In this document: positions 1 through 6,812 of the stretch, piece after piece
How the letters are laid out: each line of letters opens with the position of its first letter
Position numbering within the stretch: the first letter of the stretch is position 1
From: Gammaproteobacteria bacterium
Lineage (GTDB): Bacteria; Pseudomonadota; Gammaproteobacteria; Steroidobacterales; GCA-2729495
Reading direction: 5' to 3'
Length of the DNA stretch: 7,595 nucleotides
Assembly: GCA_030429685.1 (NCBI GenBank)
Contig: JAUIEY010000091.1
Location: 1 to 7,595, forward strand
Position numbers and translations under genes: made by a program
Notes under the pieces: model-generated
The model's input: only the letters and a program-made list of their open reading frames with translations
Databases searched by the model: none
What the model was told of the DNA's origin: nothing

Positions 1-1
1 G

Positions 2-385
2 CATACGGATTTTGTATTCGCGGTATTTGCCGAAGAGTTTGGCGTACTGGGAACCGTTGTGCTGATCGGTTTGTTTGCGCTGCTGGTATGGCGGGCAGTG
101 CGGATAGCCAACGATGCTGCCGCCCGCGATCGTTATTACCAGGCTTATCTGGCTTTCGGTATTGCTATCTGGCAGGGCGTGCAGGTGTTTATCAACATCG
201 GCGTCAACATGGGTGTGCTGCCGACCAAGGGCCTGACGCTGCCGTTGATCAGCTATGGCCGCAGCAGCCTGATCGTCACCATTGCCGCGCTGGCATTGCT
301 GTTGCGTATAGACATGGAGAATCGGGCCGGGGTTAAACCGCAGCGTGCCCGCACCGGCAAGGCTAACCGGAGGCGCGCAAAATGA
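2..385 (+). CDS. ftsW: FtsW, septal SEDS peptidoglycan glycosyltransferase, C-terminal part (5' end outside window)
   Basis: FtsW is the multi-pass inner-membrane SEDS protein that polymerises lipid II into glycan strands at the septum with its partner FtsI (PBP3). Only the last 127 codons are present; the reading frame is open from base 2. The fragment starts with HTDFVFAVFAEEFG, the conserved SEDS segment after a periplasmic loop. Three hydrophobic stretches follow, at about fragment residues 13-35, 48-70 and 80-102. Between the last two lies LPTKGLTLPLISYG, the family signature near the C-terminus. A basic tail (residues 103-127, ending RRRAK) would be cytoplasmic. The stop overlaps the murG start as ATGA. 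One oddity: the usual SYGGSS reads SYGRSS (fragment residue 87, codon CGC at 260-262). RodA is the alternative, but the position directly before murG in a dcw cluster and the LLLRID ending favour FtsW. Confidence 0.95.
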   Translation, partial: HTDFVFAVFAEEFGVLGTVVLIGLFALLVWRAVRIANDAAARDRYYQAYLAFGIAIWQGVQVFINIGVNMGVLPTKGLTLPLISYGRSSLIVTIAALALLLRIDMENRAGVKPQRARTGKANRRRAK

Positions 386-1467
386 GCCTGGCGCCGATAT
401 TGATCATGGCAGGCGGCACCGGTGGCCACGTGTTTCCGGCGCTGGCGGTGGCGCAGAATTTGCGTGCCCAGGGGCGCGCGGTGATCTGGCTGGGCAGCCC
501 GCGCGGCATCGAAAACCGCCTCATACCTGCGGCCGGTATTCCTTTGCAGCGCGTGCGTGTGGCGGGGTTGCGCGGCAAGGGTCTGCTGAGCTGGCTGCTG
601 GCACCTTTCCGGTTGCTGCTGGCCATGTGGGATGCGCTGCGCATCGTGCATGCCGTTCGCCCGGGAGTGGTCCTGGGCATGGGTGGGTTTGCTGCCGGAC
701 CCGGCGGACTGGCTGCCTGGCTGCTGCGCCGACCACTGGTGATTCACGAGCAGAATGCCGCCGCCGGTCTTACCAATCGTCTTCTGGCTGGGCTTGCCCG
801 GGAAGTGCTGCAGGCCTTCCCGGGCAGTTTTTCCGGCCGCGTCAGCGCGCGCAGCATCGGCAACCCGCTGCGCGCTGACATCCTCAGCATTGCCGCGCCG
901 CGCGAACGCCTTGCCGGGCGCAGCGGGCCGCTGCGGTTGCTGGTGATCGGCGGCAGCCAGGGCGCGCTGGCGCTGAATCACACGGTGCCGGCTGCGGTTG
1001 CCGGACTGCGGGACCGCAACGCTATTGTGATTCGTCATCAGACCGGTGATGCAACTTACGACGCCGCAGTCAGCGCATATGCCGAACATGATGTCGAGGC
1101 TGATATTTGCCGGTTCATTGATGACATGGCGGCGGCATATGCATGGGCAGATGTGGTGGTTTGTCGAGCCGGCGCCCTGACAGTCGCGGAGATTGCCGCC
1201 ACCGGAATCGGCTCGGTGCTGGTGCCGTTTCCTGCTGCGGTGGACGATCACCAGACACTAAATGCGCGCTTCCTCGTCGATGCCGGCGCCGCCGTGCTGA
1301 TTCCCCAGGCTGAGCTCACCGCAGCACGGCTGGCTGCGCAATTGCAGACTTATGTAGATGACCGTAACCTCGTGCTGCAACAGGCTTGCCGCGCGCGTGA
1401 ACTGGCGCAGCCGCAAGCCACTGATGAACTGGTTGCCGCCTGCCTGGCGGCGGAGGCTGCGGCATGA
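382..1467 (+). CDS. murG: MurG, UDP-GlcNAc:lipid I N-acetylglucosaminyltransferase
   Basis: MurG transfers GlcNAc from UDP-GlcNAc to lipid I, making lipid II at the cytoplasmic face of the inner membrane. It is a GT-B (GT28) enzyme, and 361 residues is the normal length. Visible motifs in order: the N-terminal glycine-rich loop GGTGGHVFPA (11-20), the second glycine loop GMGGFAAGPGG (99-109), HEQN (122-125), GNP (160-162), and the C-domain nucleotide-sugar site with GGSQGA (190-195), HQTG (219-222), FIDDM (245-249), CRAGALTVAE (261-270) and VDDHQTLNA (287-295). A hydrophobic, basic patch near 65-85 fits the membrane-contact surface known for the family. The ATG at 382 is preceded by GGAGG at 369-373 (8 nt spacing) and overlaps the ftsW stop by 4 nt. 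No key motif is missing. Confidence 0.98.
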   Translation: MSLAPILIMAGGTGGHVFPALAVAQNLRAQGRAVIWLGSPRGIENRLIPAAGIPLQRVRVAGLRGKGLLSWLLAPFRLLLAMWDALRIVHAVRPGVVLGMGGFAAGPGGLAAWLLRRPLVIHEQNAAAGLTNRLLAGLAREVLQAFPGSFSGRVSARSIGNPLRADILSIAAPRERLAGRSGPLRLLVIGGSQGALALNHTVPAAVAGLRDRNAIVIRHQTGDATYDAAVSAYAEHDVEADICRFIDDMAAAYAWADVVVCRAGALTVAEIAATGIGSVLVPFPAAVDDHQTLNARFLVDAGAAVLIPQAELTAARLAAQLQTYVDDRNLVLQQACRARELAQPQATDELVAACLAAEAAA

Positions 1468-2885
1468 AAAACCGCATGCGCAAAATCGCCCGTATCCACC
1501 TGGTCGGCATCGGTGGTGTCGGCATGGGCGGCATAGCTGAGGTGCTGCTGAACCTGGGCTACCAGGTGCAGGGTTCGGACCTGCGCGAATCGCGGGTTAC
1601 CCGGCGGCTGGCCGAGCAGGGCGCAACCATTTTTCTGGGCCACGATGCAGCATATATAAAGGGTGCTGACGTAGTGGTGGTATCGAGTGCGATTGATACC
1701 GGCAACCCGGAGGCGGACGCCGCGCGCCGGGAGCGTATTCCGGTTGTGCGGCGGGCCGAGATGCTTGCCGAGTTGATGCGTTTTCGCCATGGCATTGCGG
1801 TTGCCGGCACGCACGGCAAAACCACGACCACCAGCCTGATTGCCAGCGTACTGGCGGAAGCCGGTGAAGACCCGACTTTTGTGATCGGCGGCCGGCTGGT
1901 CAGCGCCGATTCCAATGCGCGGCTCGGCGCCGGCCAGTATCTGGTTGCCGAAGCTGATGAAAGCGACGCCTCATTCACGCACCTGCAGCCCATTCTGGCC
2001 GTGGTCACCAATATCGATTTTGATCATATGGAAACCTACGGCGGCGATCCGGAACGGCTGTATGCCAGCTTTGTGGAATTTCTGCACAACCTGCCGTTTT
2101 ACGGTCTCGCCGTGATGTGCGCCGATGACCCCGGCGTGCAGCAGATATTGCCGCGGCTCAAACGCACCACGCTGACCTACGGGGCGACCGCCGATGCGGA
2201 CATCCGCGCGGTTGAGATCAGCCGCAGTGATACCGTATCGCGCATTGCCGTGGTGCGTCCGGGCGAGAGCGAGTTGTTGCAGCTGGAACTGAACATGCCG
2301 GGGCACCACAACGTGCTGAATGCCCTGGCCGCCGTGGCTGTTGCGCATGAACTGGAGCTAGATGACGCAGCATTGCAGTGCGCGCTGGCAAACTTTGAAG
2401 GCATCGACCGGCGCCTGCAGATCATCGGCGAGTACCTGGTTGGCGCCCGGCGCATCCTGTTTGTTGATGACTACGGTCATCATCCCACCGAGATTGCCGC
2501 CACGCTGGATGCTGTGCGGCAGGGCTGGCCGGGCCGGCGCGTGATTGTGGTGTTTCAGCCGCATCGCTACTCCCGTACGCGTGATCTGATGGACGATTTT
2601 GCCGATGTGCTGAGCGGCGCGGACTGTTTGTTTGTCACCGAAGTCTATGCAGCCGGTGAACAACCAATTGCCGGTGCCGATGGTCGCGCGGTGTGCCGCG
2701 CGGTACGCACTCGCGGGCAGGTCGAGCCGGTGTTTGTGCATGATCTGGGAAGTCTGGCGGATGACCTGGCCCCGCTACTGGAAAACAACGATCTGGTGCT
2801 GACGCTCGGTGCCGGCAGTATCGGTGCGGCGGCACAGGAACTGCCCGGGCGGCTGGGCGGACAGCAAGTGGTGGCGGCACGGTGA
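1464..2885 (+). CDS. murC: MurC, UDP-N-acetylmuramate--L-alanine ligase
   Basis: MurC is the ATP-dependent cytoplasmic ligase that adds L-alanine to UDP-MurNAc, the first step of stem-peptide assembly. All three Mur-ligase domains are visible in 473 residues (E. coli 491). The N-terminal Rossmann-like UDP-binding loop is GIGGVGMGG (15-23). The central ATPase domain has the P-loop GTHGKTTTT (115-123), EADESDAS (163-170) and NIDFDH (183-188). The C-terminal domain has DDYGHHPTE (335-343) and FQPHRYSRTRDL. MurC rather than Mpl is favoured by VVSSAI, ELMRFRHGIA and the dcw position. The hinge segment reads GIDRRLQ (313-319) where many homologues have GxGRRF. The start ATG has GGAGG at 1452-1456 (7 nt spacing) and overlaps the murG stop as ATGA; a second in-frame ATG at 1476 is less well placed. 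Confidence 0.98.
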   Translation: MKNRMRKIARIHLVGIGGVGMGGIAEVLLNLGYQVQGSDLRESRVTRRLAEQGATIFLGHDAAYIKGADVVVVSSAIDTGNPEADAARRERIPVVRRAEMLAELMRFRHGIAVAGTHGKTTTTSLIASVLAEAGEDPTFVIGGRLVSADSNARLGAGQYLVAEADESDASFTHLQPILAVVTNIDFDHMETYGGDPERLYASFVEFLHNLPFYGLAVMCADDPGVQQILPRLKRTTLTYGATADADIRAVEISRSDTVSRIAVVRPGESELLQLELNMPGHHNVLNALAAVAVAHELELDDAALQCALANFEGIDRRLQIIGEYLVGARRILFVDDYGHHPTEIAATLDAVRQGWPGRRVIVVFQPHRYSRTRDLMDDFADVLSGADCLFVTEVYAAGEQPIAGADGRAVCRAVRTRGQVEPVFVHDLGSLADDLAPLLENNDLVLTLGAGSIGAAAQELPGRLGGQQVVAAR

Positions 2886-3805
2886 TGGCGGCAGAGCAAA
2901 CCAACAAGCTGCCGGATCCGGCTGCGTTGCTGGCACGGCAGCGCTGCAATGAACCGATGTCACGGCACAGTACCTGGCGGGCCGGCGGGCCGGCGGAGTT
3001 TTATTTCCGGCCGACCGACCGGGCGGAACTGATTGCCTACATGCAGGCCTTGCCGGCGGCAACGCCGATTCACTTTATTGGCCTGGGCAGCAACCTGCTG
3101 GTGCGGGACGGCGGTCTGCGCGGTGCCGTTATCGCGGTGCAGGATGCGCTGGGCGGCTGGCAGGATCTGGGTGCTGGTCGCATGTATGCGGGTGCCGGTC
3201 TGGCATGCACCGTGTTTGCCCGGCATTGCGTCAGACTGGGCCTGGGGCCAGCGGAATTTTTTGCCGGCATTCCCGGCACCATTGGTGGTGCGCTGAAGAT
3301 GAATGCCGGGGCTTTTGGCGGCGAAACCTGGGACCGGGTTGAATCGGTGGAAGTGATCAACCGGCAGGGTGAAATCACCACCCGCCGGCCCGACGCATAT
3401 GAGATTCGTTACCGCCACACGGCGCTGCTGACCGGCCCGGCTGAAGAGTGGTTCAGTGGCGCACAGTTCCGGTTCGACACCCATTTCGACACCAGCATGG
3501 AAAAAATGCGCGGCCTGGTGAATCAGCGCAAGCAGACGCAGCCGCTGGGATTACCCAGTTGCGGCTCGGTGTTCCGCAACCCGCCGGATGATCACGCGGC
3601 GCGACTGATCGAGGCAGCCGGCCTGAAAGGCTATGCGATCGGTGACGCGGTGGTGTCGGAAAAGCACGCCAATTTTATTATTAACACCGGTTCGGCTTCG
3701 GCCGCTGACATCGAGAATCTGATCGAACACGTGCAGGCTGAGGTGCTGGCTCAACATGGTGTCCGCCTGCAGCGTGAAGTGCATATCCTCGGAGACGCGC
3801 TATGA
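2885..3805 (+). CDS. murB: MurB, UDP-N-acetylenolpyruvoylglucosamine reductase (short, type II form)
   Basis: MurB is the cytoplasmic FAD enzyme that uses NADPH to reduce UDP-GlcNAc-enolpyruvate to UDP-MurNAc, the substrate of MurC. FAD-binding motifs are GLGSNLLVRDGG (66-77) and IPGTIGGALKMNAGAFG (129-145). The substrate part has YRHT (176-179, with the conserved Arg177), CGSVFRNP (226-233, whose Ser228 corresponds to the proton-donating serine of the family), SEKHANFIIN (258-267) and EVHILG (298-303, with the conserved Glu298). At 306 residues, with GSVFRNP followed by AARLIEAAGLKG, it looks like the short type II MurB (S. aureus-like), not the longer E. coli type I. A GTG at 2882 is also in frame and would overlap murC as GTGA. 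ATG 2885 is preferred as the stronger codon, in a TGATG stop/start. No convincing Shine-Dalgarno sequence precedes either start, so expression probably relies on translation through murC. Confidence 0.96.
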   Translation: MAAEQTNKLPDPAALLARQRCNEPMSRHSTWRAGGPAEFYFRPTDRAELIAYMQALPAATPIHFIGLGSNLLVRDGGLRGAVIAVQDALGGWQDLGAGRMYAGAGLACTVFARHCVRLGLGPAEFFAGIPGTIGGALKMNAGAFGGETWDRVESVEVINRQGEITTRRPDAYEIRYRHTALLTGPAEEWFSGAQFRFDTHFDTSMEKMRGLVNQRKQTQPLGLPSCGSVFRNPPDDHAARLIEAAGLKGYAIGDAVVSEKHANFIINTGSASAADIENLIEHVQAEVLAQHGVRLQREVHILGDAL

Positions 3806-4776
3806 GTGCGTACCCGAAAATCAGCAATGCCGCCGATTTTGGCAAAGTCGCGGTACTGATGGGCGGTAGTTCGGCGGAGCGGGACATATCCCTGCTCAGC
3901 GGCACCGCAGTGCTCAACGCATTGCGCGAGCGCGGCGTCGATGCGCATGGCATTGATGCCGTTGATGATTTCTGGCGGCCACTGGTGGCCGACGGTTACG
4001 CGCGTGTCTGGATCGCGCTGCATGGCCGTGGTGGTGAAGACGGCACCGTGCAGGGGTTGCTCGAATACCTGGGCATTCCCTATACCGGCAGCGGTGTGCT
4101 CGGTTCGGCGCTGGCCATGGATAAGGTGCGCACCAAGCAACTGCTGCAACAACTGGGATTGCCGACGGCACCCTGGGCCACGCCTGCCAGTCTGCCGGAA
4201 CTCGATGTAGCGGCGGCACAGCTCGGGTTGCCGCTGATTGTTAAGCCGGCCCTGGAAGGGTCCAGCATCGGCATGACGCGCGTGGACAGCCCGGCTGATT
4301 TTGCAACTGCATGGCGCACCGCCAGTGCCGCCGATTCGGTCGTTATGGCGGAATCCTGGATTCACGGCGGCGAATACACCGCGGCAATTCTCAAGGATGC
4401 GGTGTTACCGCTGATCCGGGTCGAGCCTGCAGCCATTTTCTACGATTACGCCGCCAAATACCTCAGTGACGAGACGCGCTACCACTGCCCGTGTGGCCTG
4501 CCGGCCGCCGAGGAGCAACGTATCAGTGAGCTGGCGCTGCAGGCATTTGCGGCCGTGGGAGGCTCGGGCTGGGGCCGGGTGGACTTTATCCGCGACGATG
4601 CGAGTGGTGAGCCGCTGATTCTTGAGGTCAATACGGTGCCCGGCATGACGTCTCACAGCCTGGTGCCGATGGCGGCCGCGGCGGCCGGCATCGATTTCGG
4701 CGGACTGGTCTGGCGTATTCTGGAGACAGCCTTCGGCAGCGCGTCCGGTGCAGGGGGAGCCAGTGATGCGGCGTAA
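3802..4776 (+). CDS. ddlB: D-alanine--D-alanine ligase (DdlB type)
   Basis: Ddl joins two D-alanines using ATP in the cytoplasm, giving the dipeptide that MurF adds to the stem peptide. It is an ATP-grasp enzyme; 324 residues is slightly longer than E. coli DdlB (306), mainly through N- and C-terminal extensions. Motifs in order: GGSSAERDISLLSG (21-34, with the substrate-binding Glu26), HGRGGEDGTVQG (74-85), YTGSGVLGSALAMDK (94-108), KPALEGSSIGM (148-158, the ATP-grasp and serine loop), FYDYAAKYLSDETRY (213-227, the omega loop carrying the conserved tyrosine) and EVNTVPGMTSHSLVP (275-289, metal and product binding). The tyrosine loop matches D-Ala-D-Ala specificity, not the D-lactate (vancomycin resistance) type. 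The start ATG overlaps the murB stop as ATGA with GGAG at 3791-3794. The C-terminal tail (310-324) is Gly/Ala/Ser-rich, and its codons double as the ftsQ ribosome binding site. Confidence 0.97.
   Translation: MSAYPKISNAADFGKVAVLMGGSSAERDISLLSGTAVLNALRERGVDAHGIDAVDDFWRPLVADGYARVWIALHGRGGEDGTVQGLLEYLGIPYTGSGVLGSALAMDKVRTKQLLQQLGLPTAPWATPASLPELDVAAAQLGLPLIVKPALEGSSIGMTRVDSPADFATAWRTASAADSVVMAESWIHGGEYTAAILKDAVLPLIRVEPAAIFYDYAAKYLSDETRYHCPCGLPAAEEQRISELALQAFAAVGGSGWGRVDFIRDDASGEPLILEVNTVPGMTSHSLVPMAAAAAGIDFGGLVWRILETAFGSASGAGGASDAA
4753..4759 (+). promoter_or_regulatory. ftsQ ribosome binding site inside the end of ddl
   Basis: GGGGGAG lies 6 nt before ATG 4766. It decides the ftsQ start: the in-frame GTG codons at 4748 and 4763 are respectively upstream of this site and too close to it. 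The site is within the last codons of ddl, so the ribosome would load while ddl is still being read. Confidence 0.7.
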
Positions 4777-5572
4777 ACGCATTAACCGGCGCAAGACGGC
4801 CAAACCGGCGCGCAAATCGGTGCGGCGGCCCGCGTTGCCGAAAATTAACTGGGGTTTGCTGGCAAATGTGTGCCTGCTGGCAGTTTTTTGCGGCCTGAGC
4901 TACTTCGGGACTTTATGGTTAATGGATAGACCTATAAACTCCGTACGTATAGAAGGGCGCTTCGAACGGGTGACTGCAGTGCAGGTCGAAGCGGCTCTGA
5001 CGCCGTATCTGGACGACGGGTTTTTGAGTCTGAATATCGGCGAAGTGCAGCGCGCGGTGGCGCGCCTGCCCTGGGTGGAACGGGCCAGCATCAGGAGAAG
5101 CTGGCCGGCCGCGCTGAACGTGACCGTGACGGAACAACGGGCGGCGGCGCGCTGGGGCGACAACGGGTTATTAAATGTGTACGGGGAGTTGTTCGTCCGT
5201 GAGGCGAAACACGTACCGCCGGAATTGCCCGGCCTGAACGGGCCGGACGGTGCGCAAATACAGGTGGCGAAGCGCTATTTTGATCTCGATGCTCGTCTGC
5301 AGCAGCGCGGCCTCAAGGCTGTCGCGCTGAGTCTTGACGCGCGCGGCTCGTGGGAGCTTGGGCTCAGTAACGGTGTGCGGGTCAGGCTGGGGGCGGTTGA
5401 TGTTGATGCCCGCGCGGACCGCTTTTTCGTTGCCCTGGATCGCATTCTGGAATCGCTCAACGGCCGGGTGGACTACATCGACATGCGTTACACCAATGGC
5501 TTTGCTATCGGCTGGAAGGCGAACTCCGGTGCCCGTGTCGCGCGACTGGGAGAGGCTGTGAATGCCGGCTAA
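4766..5572 (+). CDS. ftsQ: FtsQ, bitopic divisome protein
   Basis: FtsQ is the single-pass inner-membrane protein that, with FtsB and FtsL, links the cytoplasmic ring to the septal synthase FtsWI. The 268-residue product has a strongly basic cytoplasmic N-terminus (1-27, rich in Arg and Lys), one membrane segment (about 29-53), a POTRA domain (about 57-125, starting INSVRIEG and containing LPWVERASIRRSWP at 101-114) and a beta domain whose end, YIDMRYTNGFAIGW (237-250), matches the E. coli LRYDSGAAVGW region. The ATG at 4766 is chosen for its Shine-Dalgarno at 4753-4759. It overlaps ddl by 11 nt, and the stop overlaps ftsA by 11 nt. Codons 49-62 are unusually AT-rich and rare for this genome (TTA twice, AGA, CCT, ATA twice), exactly at the membrane/POTRA junction. 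Sequence conservation in FtsQ is low, so the call leans partly on position. Confidence 0.95.
   Translation: MRRKRINRRKTAKPARKSVRRPALPKINWGLLANVCLLAVFCGLSYFGTLWLMDRPINSVRIEGRFERVTAVQVEAALTPYLDDGFLSLNIGEVQRAVARLPWVERASIRRSWPAALNVTVTEQRAAARWGDNGLLNVYGELFVREAKHVPPELPGLNGPDGAQIQVAKRYFDLDARLQQRGLKAVALSLDARGSWELGLSNGVRVRLGAVDVDARADRFFVALDRILESLNGRVDYIDMRYTNGFAIGWKANSGARVARLGEAVNAG
4910..4953 (+). other. AT-rich, rare-codon island inside ftsQ
   Basis: This stretch stands out from the GC-rich genes around it. It uses TTA, TTA, AGA, CCT, ATA, GTA and ATA codons, several of which are hardly used elsewhere in the window. It contains -10-like words TATAAA (4933-4938) and TATAGA (4948-4953) and the palindromic word GTACGTA (4943-4949). 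No good -35 hexamer is found 16-18 nt upstream of either, so a sigma70 promoter is not established. Promoters for ftsA are known inside ftsQ in E. coli; that this is one here is inference. Confidence 0.35.
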
Positions 5573-6794
5573 GTCTGAAAAAGAACTGATTGTCGCGCTG
5601 GACATCGGCACGTCGAAAATTGTTGCCATTGTCGGCGAAGTGCAGGACGACAATGAGCTTGAAGTCATTGGCTTCGGCACGCACCCGTCGCGCGGCCTCA
5701 AAAAGGGCGTGGTGAACAACATCGAAGCCACTGTCAATTCCATTCAGCGTGCCGTGGAAGAAGCCGAGCTGATGGCCGGCTGCGATATCCAGTCGGTCTA
5801 TACCGGCATTGCCGGCAGTCATATCCGCAGCCTCAATTCGCACGGCATTGTCGGTATTCGCGATCGTGAGGTCGGTCCCGGCGACGTTGAGCGGGTAATC
5901 GATGCTGCCCGCGCCGTGCCCATTCCTGCCGACCAGCGCATCCTGCATGTGCTGCCCCAAGAATTCATTATTGACGGTCAGGAAGGCATCCGCGACCCGA
6001 TCGGTATGAGCGGTGTGCGCCTCGAAGCTCGTGTACATATGGTGACCGGGGCAGCTTCGGCGGCACAGAATATCGTCAAGTGCGTGCAGCGCTGTGGCCT
6101 TGAAGTCGAGGACATCGTGCTGGAGCAGCTGGCGTCCAGTTATGCGGTGCTGACCGAAGATGAAAAAGAGCTGGGCGCCTGCCTGGTTGACATCGGCGGC
6201 GGCACTACCGACATCGCCGTGTTTCACGACGGTGCTATCAAGCATACGGCGGTCATTCCCATCGCCGGCGATCAGGTCACCAATGACATTGCGATTTCGC
6301 TGCGCACGCCGACGCAGTATGCCGAGGAAATCAAGATCAAGTACGCGTGCGCCTTGTCACAGCTGGCCAACCGCGACGAGACCATCGAGGTGCCGAGCGT
6401 TGGCGACCGGCCGCCGCGGCGGCTGGCGCGGCAGACGCTGGGTGAAGTGGTTGAGCCGCGTTACGAAGAATTGTTCCAGCTGATTGCCAATGAATTACGG
6501 CGCAGCAATTTCGAGGAAATGATTGCTGCCGGGATTGTACTGACCGGCGGCAGTTCCAAGATGGAAGGTGCTGTGGAACTGGCCGAGGAGGTCTTCCACA
6601 TGCCGGTGCGGCTGGGTATGCCGCAGTACGTAAAAGGTTTGGGTGAAGTAGTACGTAATCCGATCCACGCCACGGGAGTGGGCATTCTCTTATATGCCAG
6701 AGATAAGGCTGAAGGAGGTGTCGATACGGCGGTGCGGGGAGGTTTGCGGGAAGTTTGGTCGCGAATGAAGTCCTGGTTTCAGGGAAATAACTAG
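5562..6794 (+). CDS. ftsA: FtsA, actin-like membrane tether of the Z ring
   Basis: FtsA is an actin-family ATP-binding protein in the cytoplasm that binds the FtsZ C-terminus, attaches the ring to the membrane and signals to later divisome proteins. In 410 residues (E. coli 420) the actin-fold motifs are present: phosphate-1 DIGTSK (14-19), the FtsA-specific 1C domain (about 86-165), phosphate-2 DIGGGTTD (210-217) and the adenosine motif LTGGSS (327-332). RQTLGEVVEPRYEEL (290-304) is typical of FtsA and separates it from MreB and PilM. The last residues, REVWSRMKSWFQ (396-407), form the amphipathic membrane-targeting helix. GGGAGAGG at 5548-5555 precedes ATG 5562, within the end of ftsQ, giving an 11-nt overlap. 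The final 55 or so codons turn AT-richer and contain a repeated word and a strong internal Shine-Dalgarno-like sequence, described separately. Confidence 0.98.
   Translation: MPAKSEKELIVALDIGTSKIVAIVGEVQDDNELEVIGFGTHPSRGLKKGVVNNIEATVNSIQRAVEEAELMAGCDIQSVYTGIAGSHIRSLNSHGIVGIRDREVGPGDVERVIDAARAVPIPADQRILHVLPQEFIIDGQEGIRDPIGMSGVRLEARVHMVTGAASAAQNIVKCVQRCGLEVEDIVLEQLASSYAVLTEDEKELGACLVDIGGGTTDIAVFHDGAIKHTAVIPIAGDQVTNDIAISLRTPTQYAEEIKIKYACALSQLANRDETIEVPSVGDRPPRRLARQTLGEVVEPRYEELFQLIANELRRSNFEEMIAAGIVLTGGSSKMEGAVELAEEVFHMPVRLGMPQYVKGLGEVVRNPIHATGVGILLYARDKAEGGVDTAVRGGLREVWSRMKSWFQGNN
6625..6658 (+). repeat. 9-bp direct repeat AGTACGTAA in the end of ftsA
   Basis: AGTACGTAA occurs at 6625-6633 and again at 6650-6658, 25 nt apart start to start. 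Both copies contain the palindrome TACGTA. They fall in different codon registers (TAC-GTA in the first, GTA-CGT in the second), so the repeat does not come from a repeated peptide. A related GTACGTA is in the ftsQ island at 4943-4949; I found no other TACGTA in the window by eye. Function is unknown; a regulator-binding site upstream of ftsZ is one possibility, chance is another. Confidence 0.5.
6679..6707 (+). promoter_or_regulatory. possible sigma70-type promoter for ftsZ inside ftsA
   Basis: TGGGCA (6679-6684, 4 of 6 to TTGACA) and GATAAG (6702-6707, 4 of 6 to TATAAT) are separated by 17 nt and lie about 120 nt before the ftsZ start. The stretch is AT-rich and uses the uncommon codons TTA and AGA. 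ftsZ promoters inside ftsA are established in E. coli. The match is weak and could be chance. Confidence 0.2.
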
Positions 6795-6812
6795 ATTTAA
6801 TCCTTTATGGAT

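Noticed and set aside
253..1251. 332-codon open frame on the - strand across ftsW/murG
   Set aside because: It lies opposite a clear murG with all its motifs. The translation is rich in Arg, Gln, His and Ala with no recognisable domain, as expected from the antisense of GC-rich coding DNA.
1632..1660. TATATAAA in murC as a possible internal promoter
   Set aside because: The -10-like word is good, but the hexamer 17 nt upstream (TTTCTG) is a poor -35 and there is no reason for a promoter early in murC.
3751..4365. 204-codon open frame on the - strand across murB/ddl
   Set aside because: It is antisense to conserved Ddl motifs, and the composition is typical of a shadow frame.
4748..4765. GTG codons at 4748 and 4763 as ftsQ starts
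   Set aside because: The Shine-Dalgarno at 4753-4759 lies after the first and too near the second; ATG 4766 has the normal spacing.
5505..6245. 246-codon open frame on the - strand across ftsQ/ftsA
   Set aside because: It is fully antisense to well-supported ftsA sequence, with no family-like motif and no ribosome site noted; a shadow frame.
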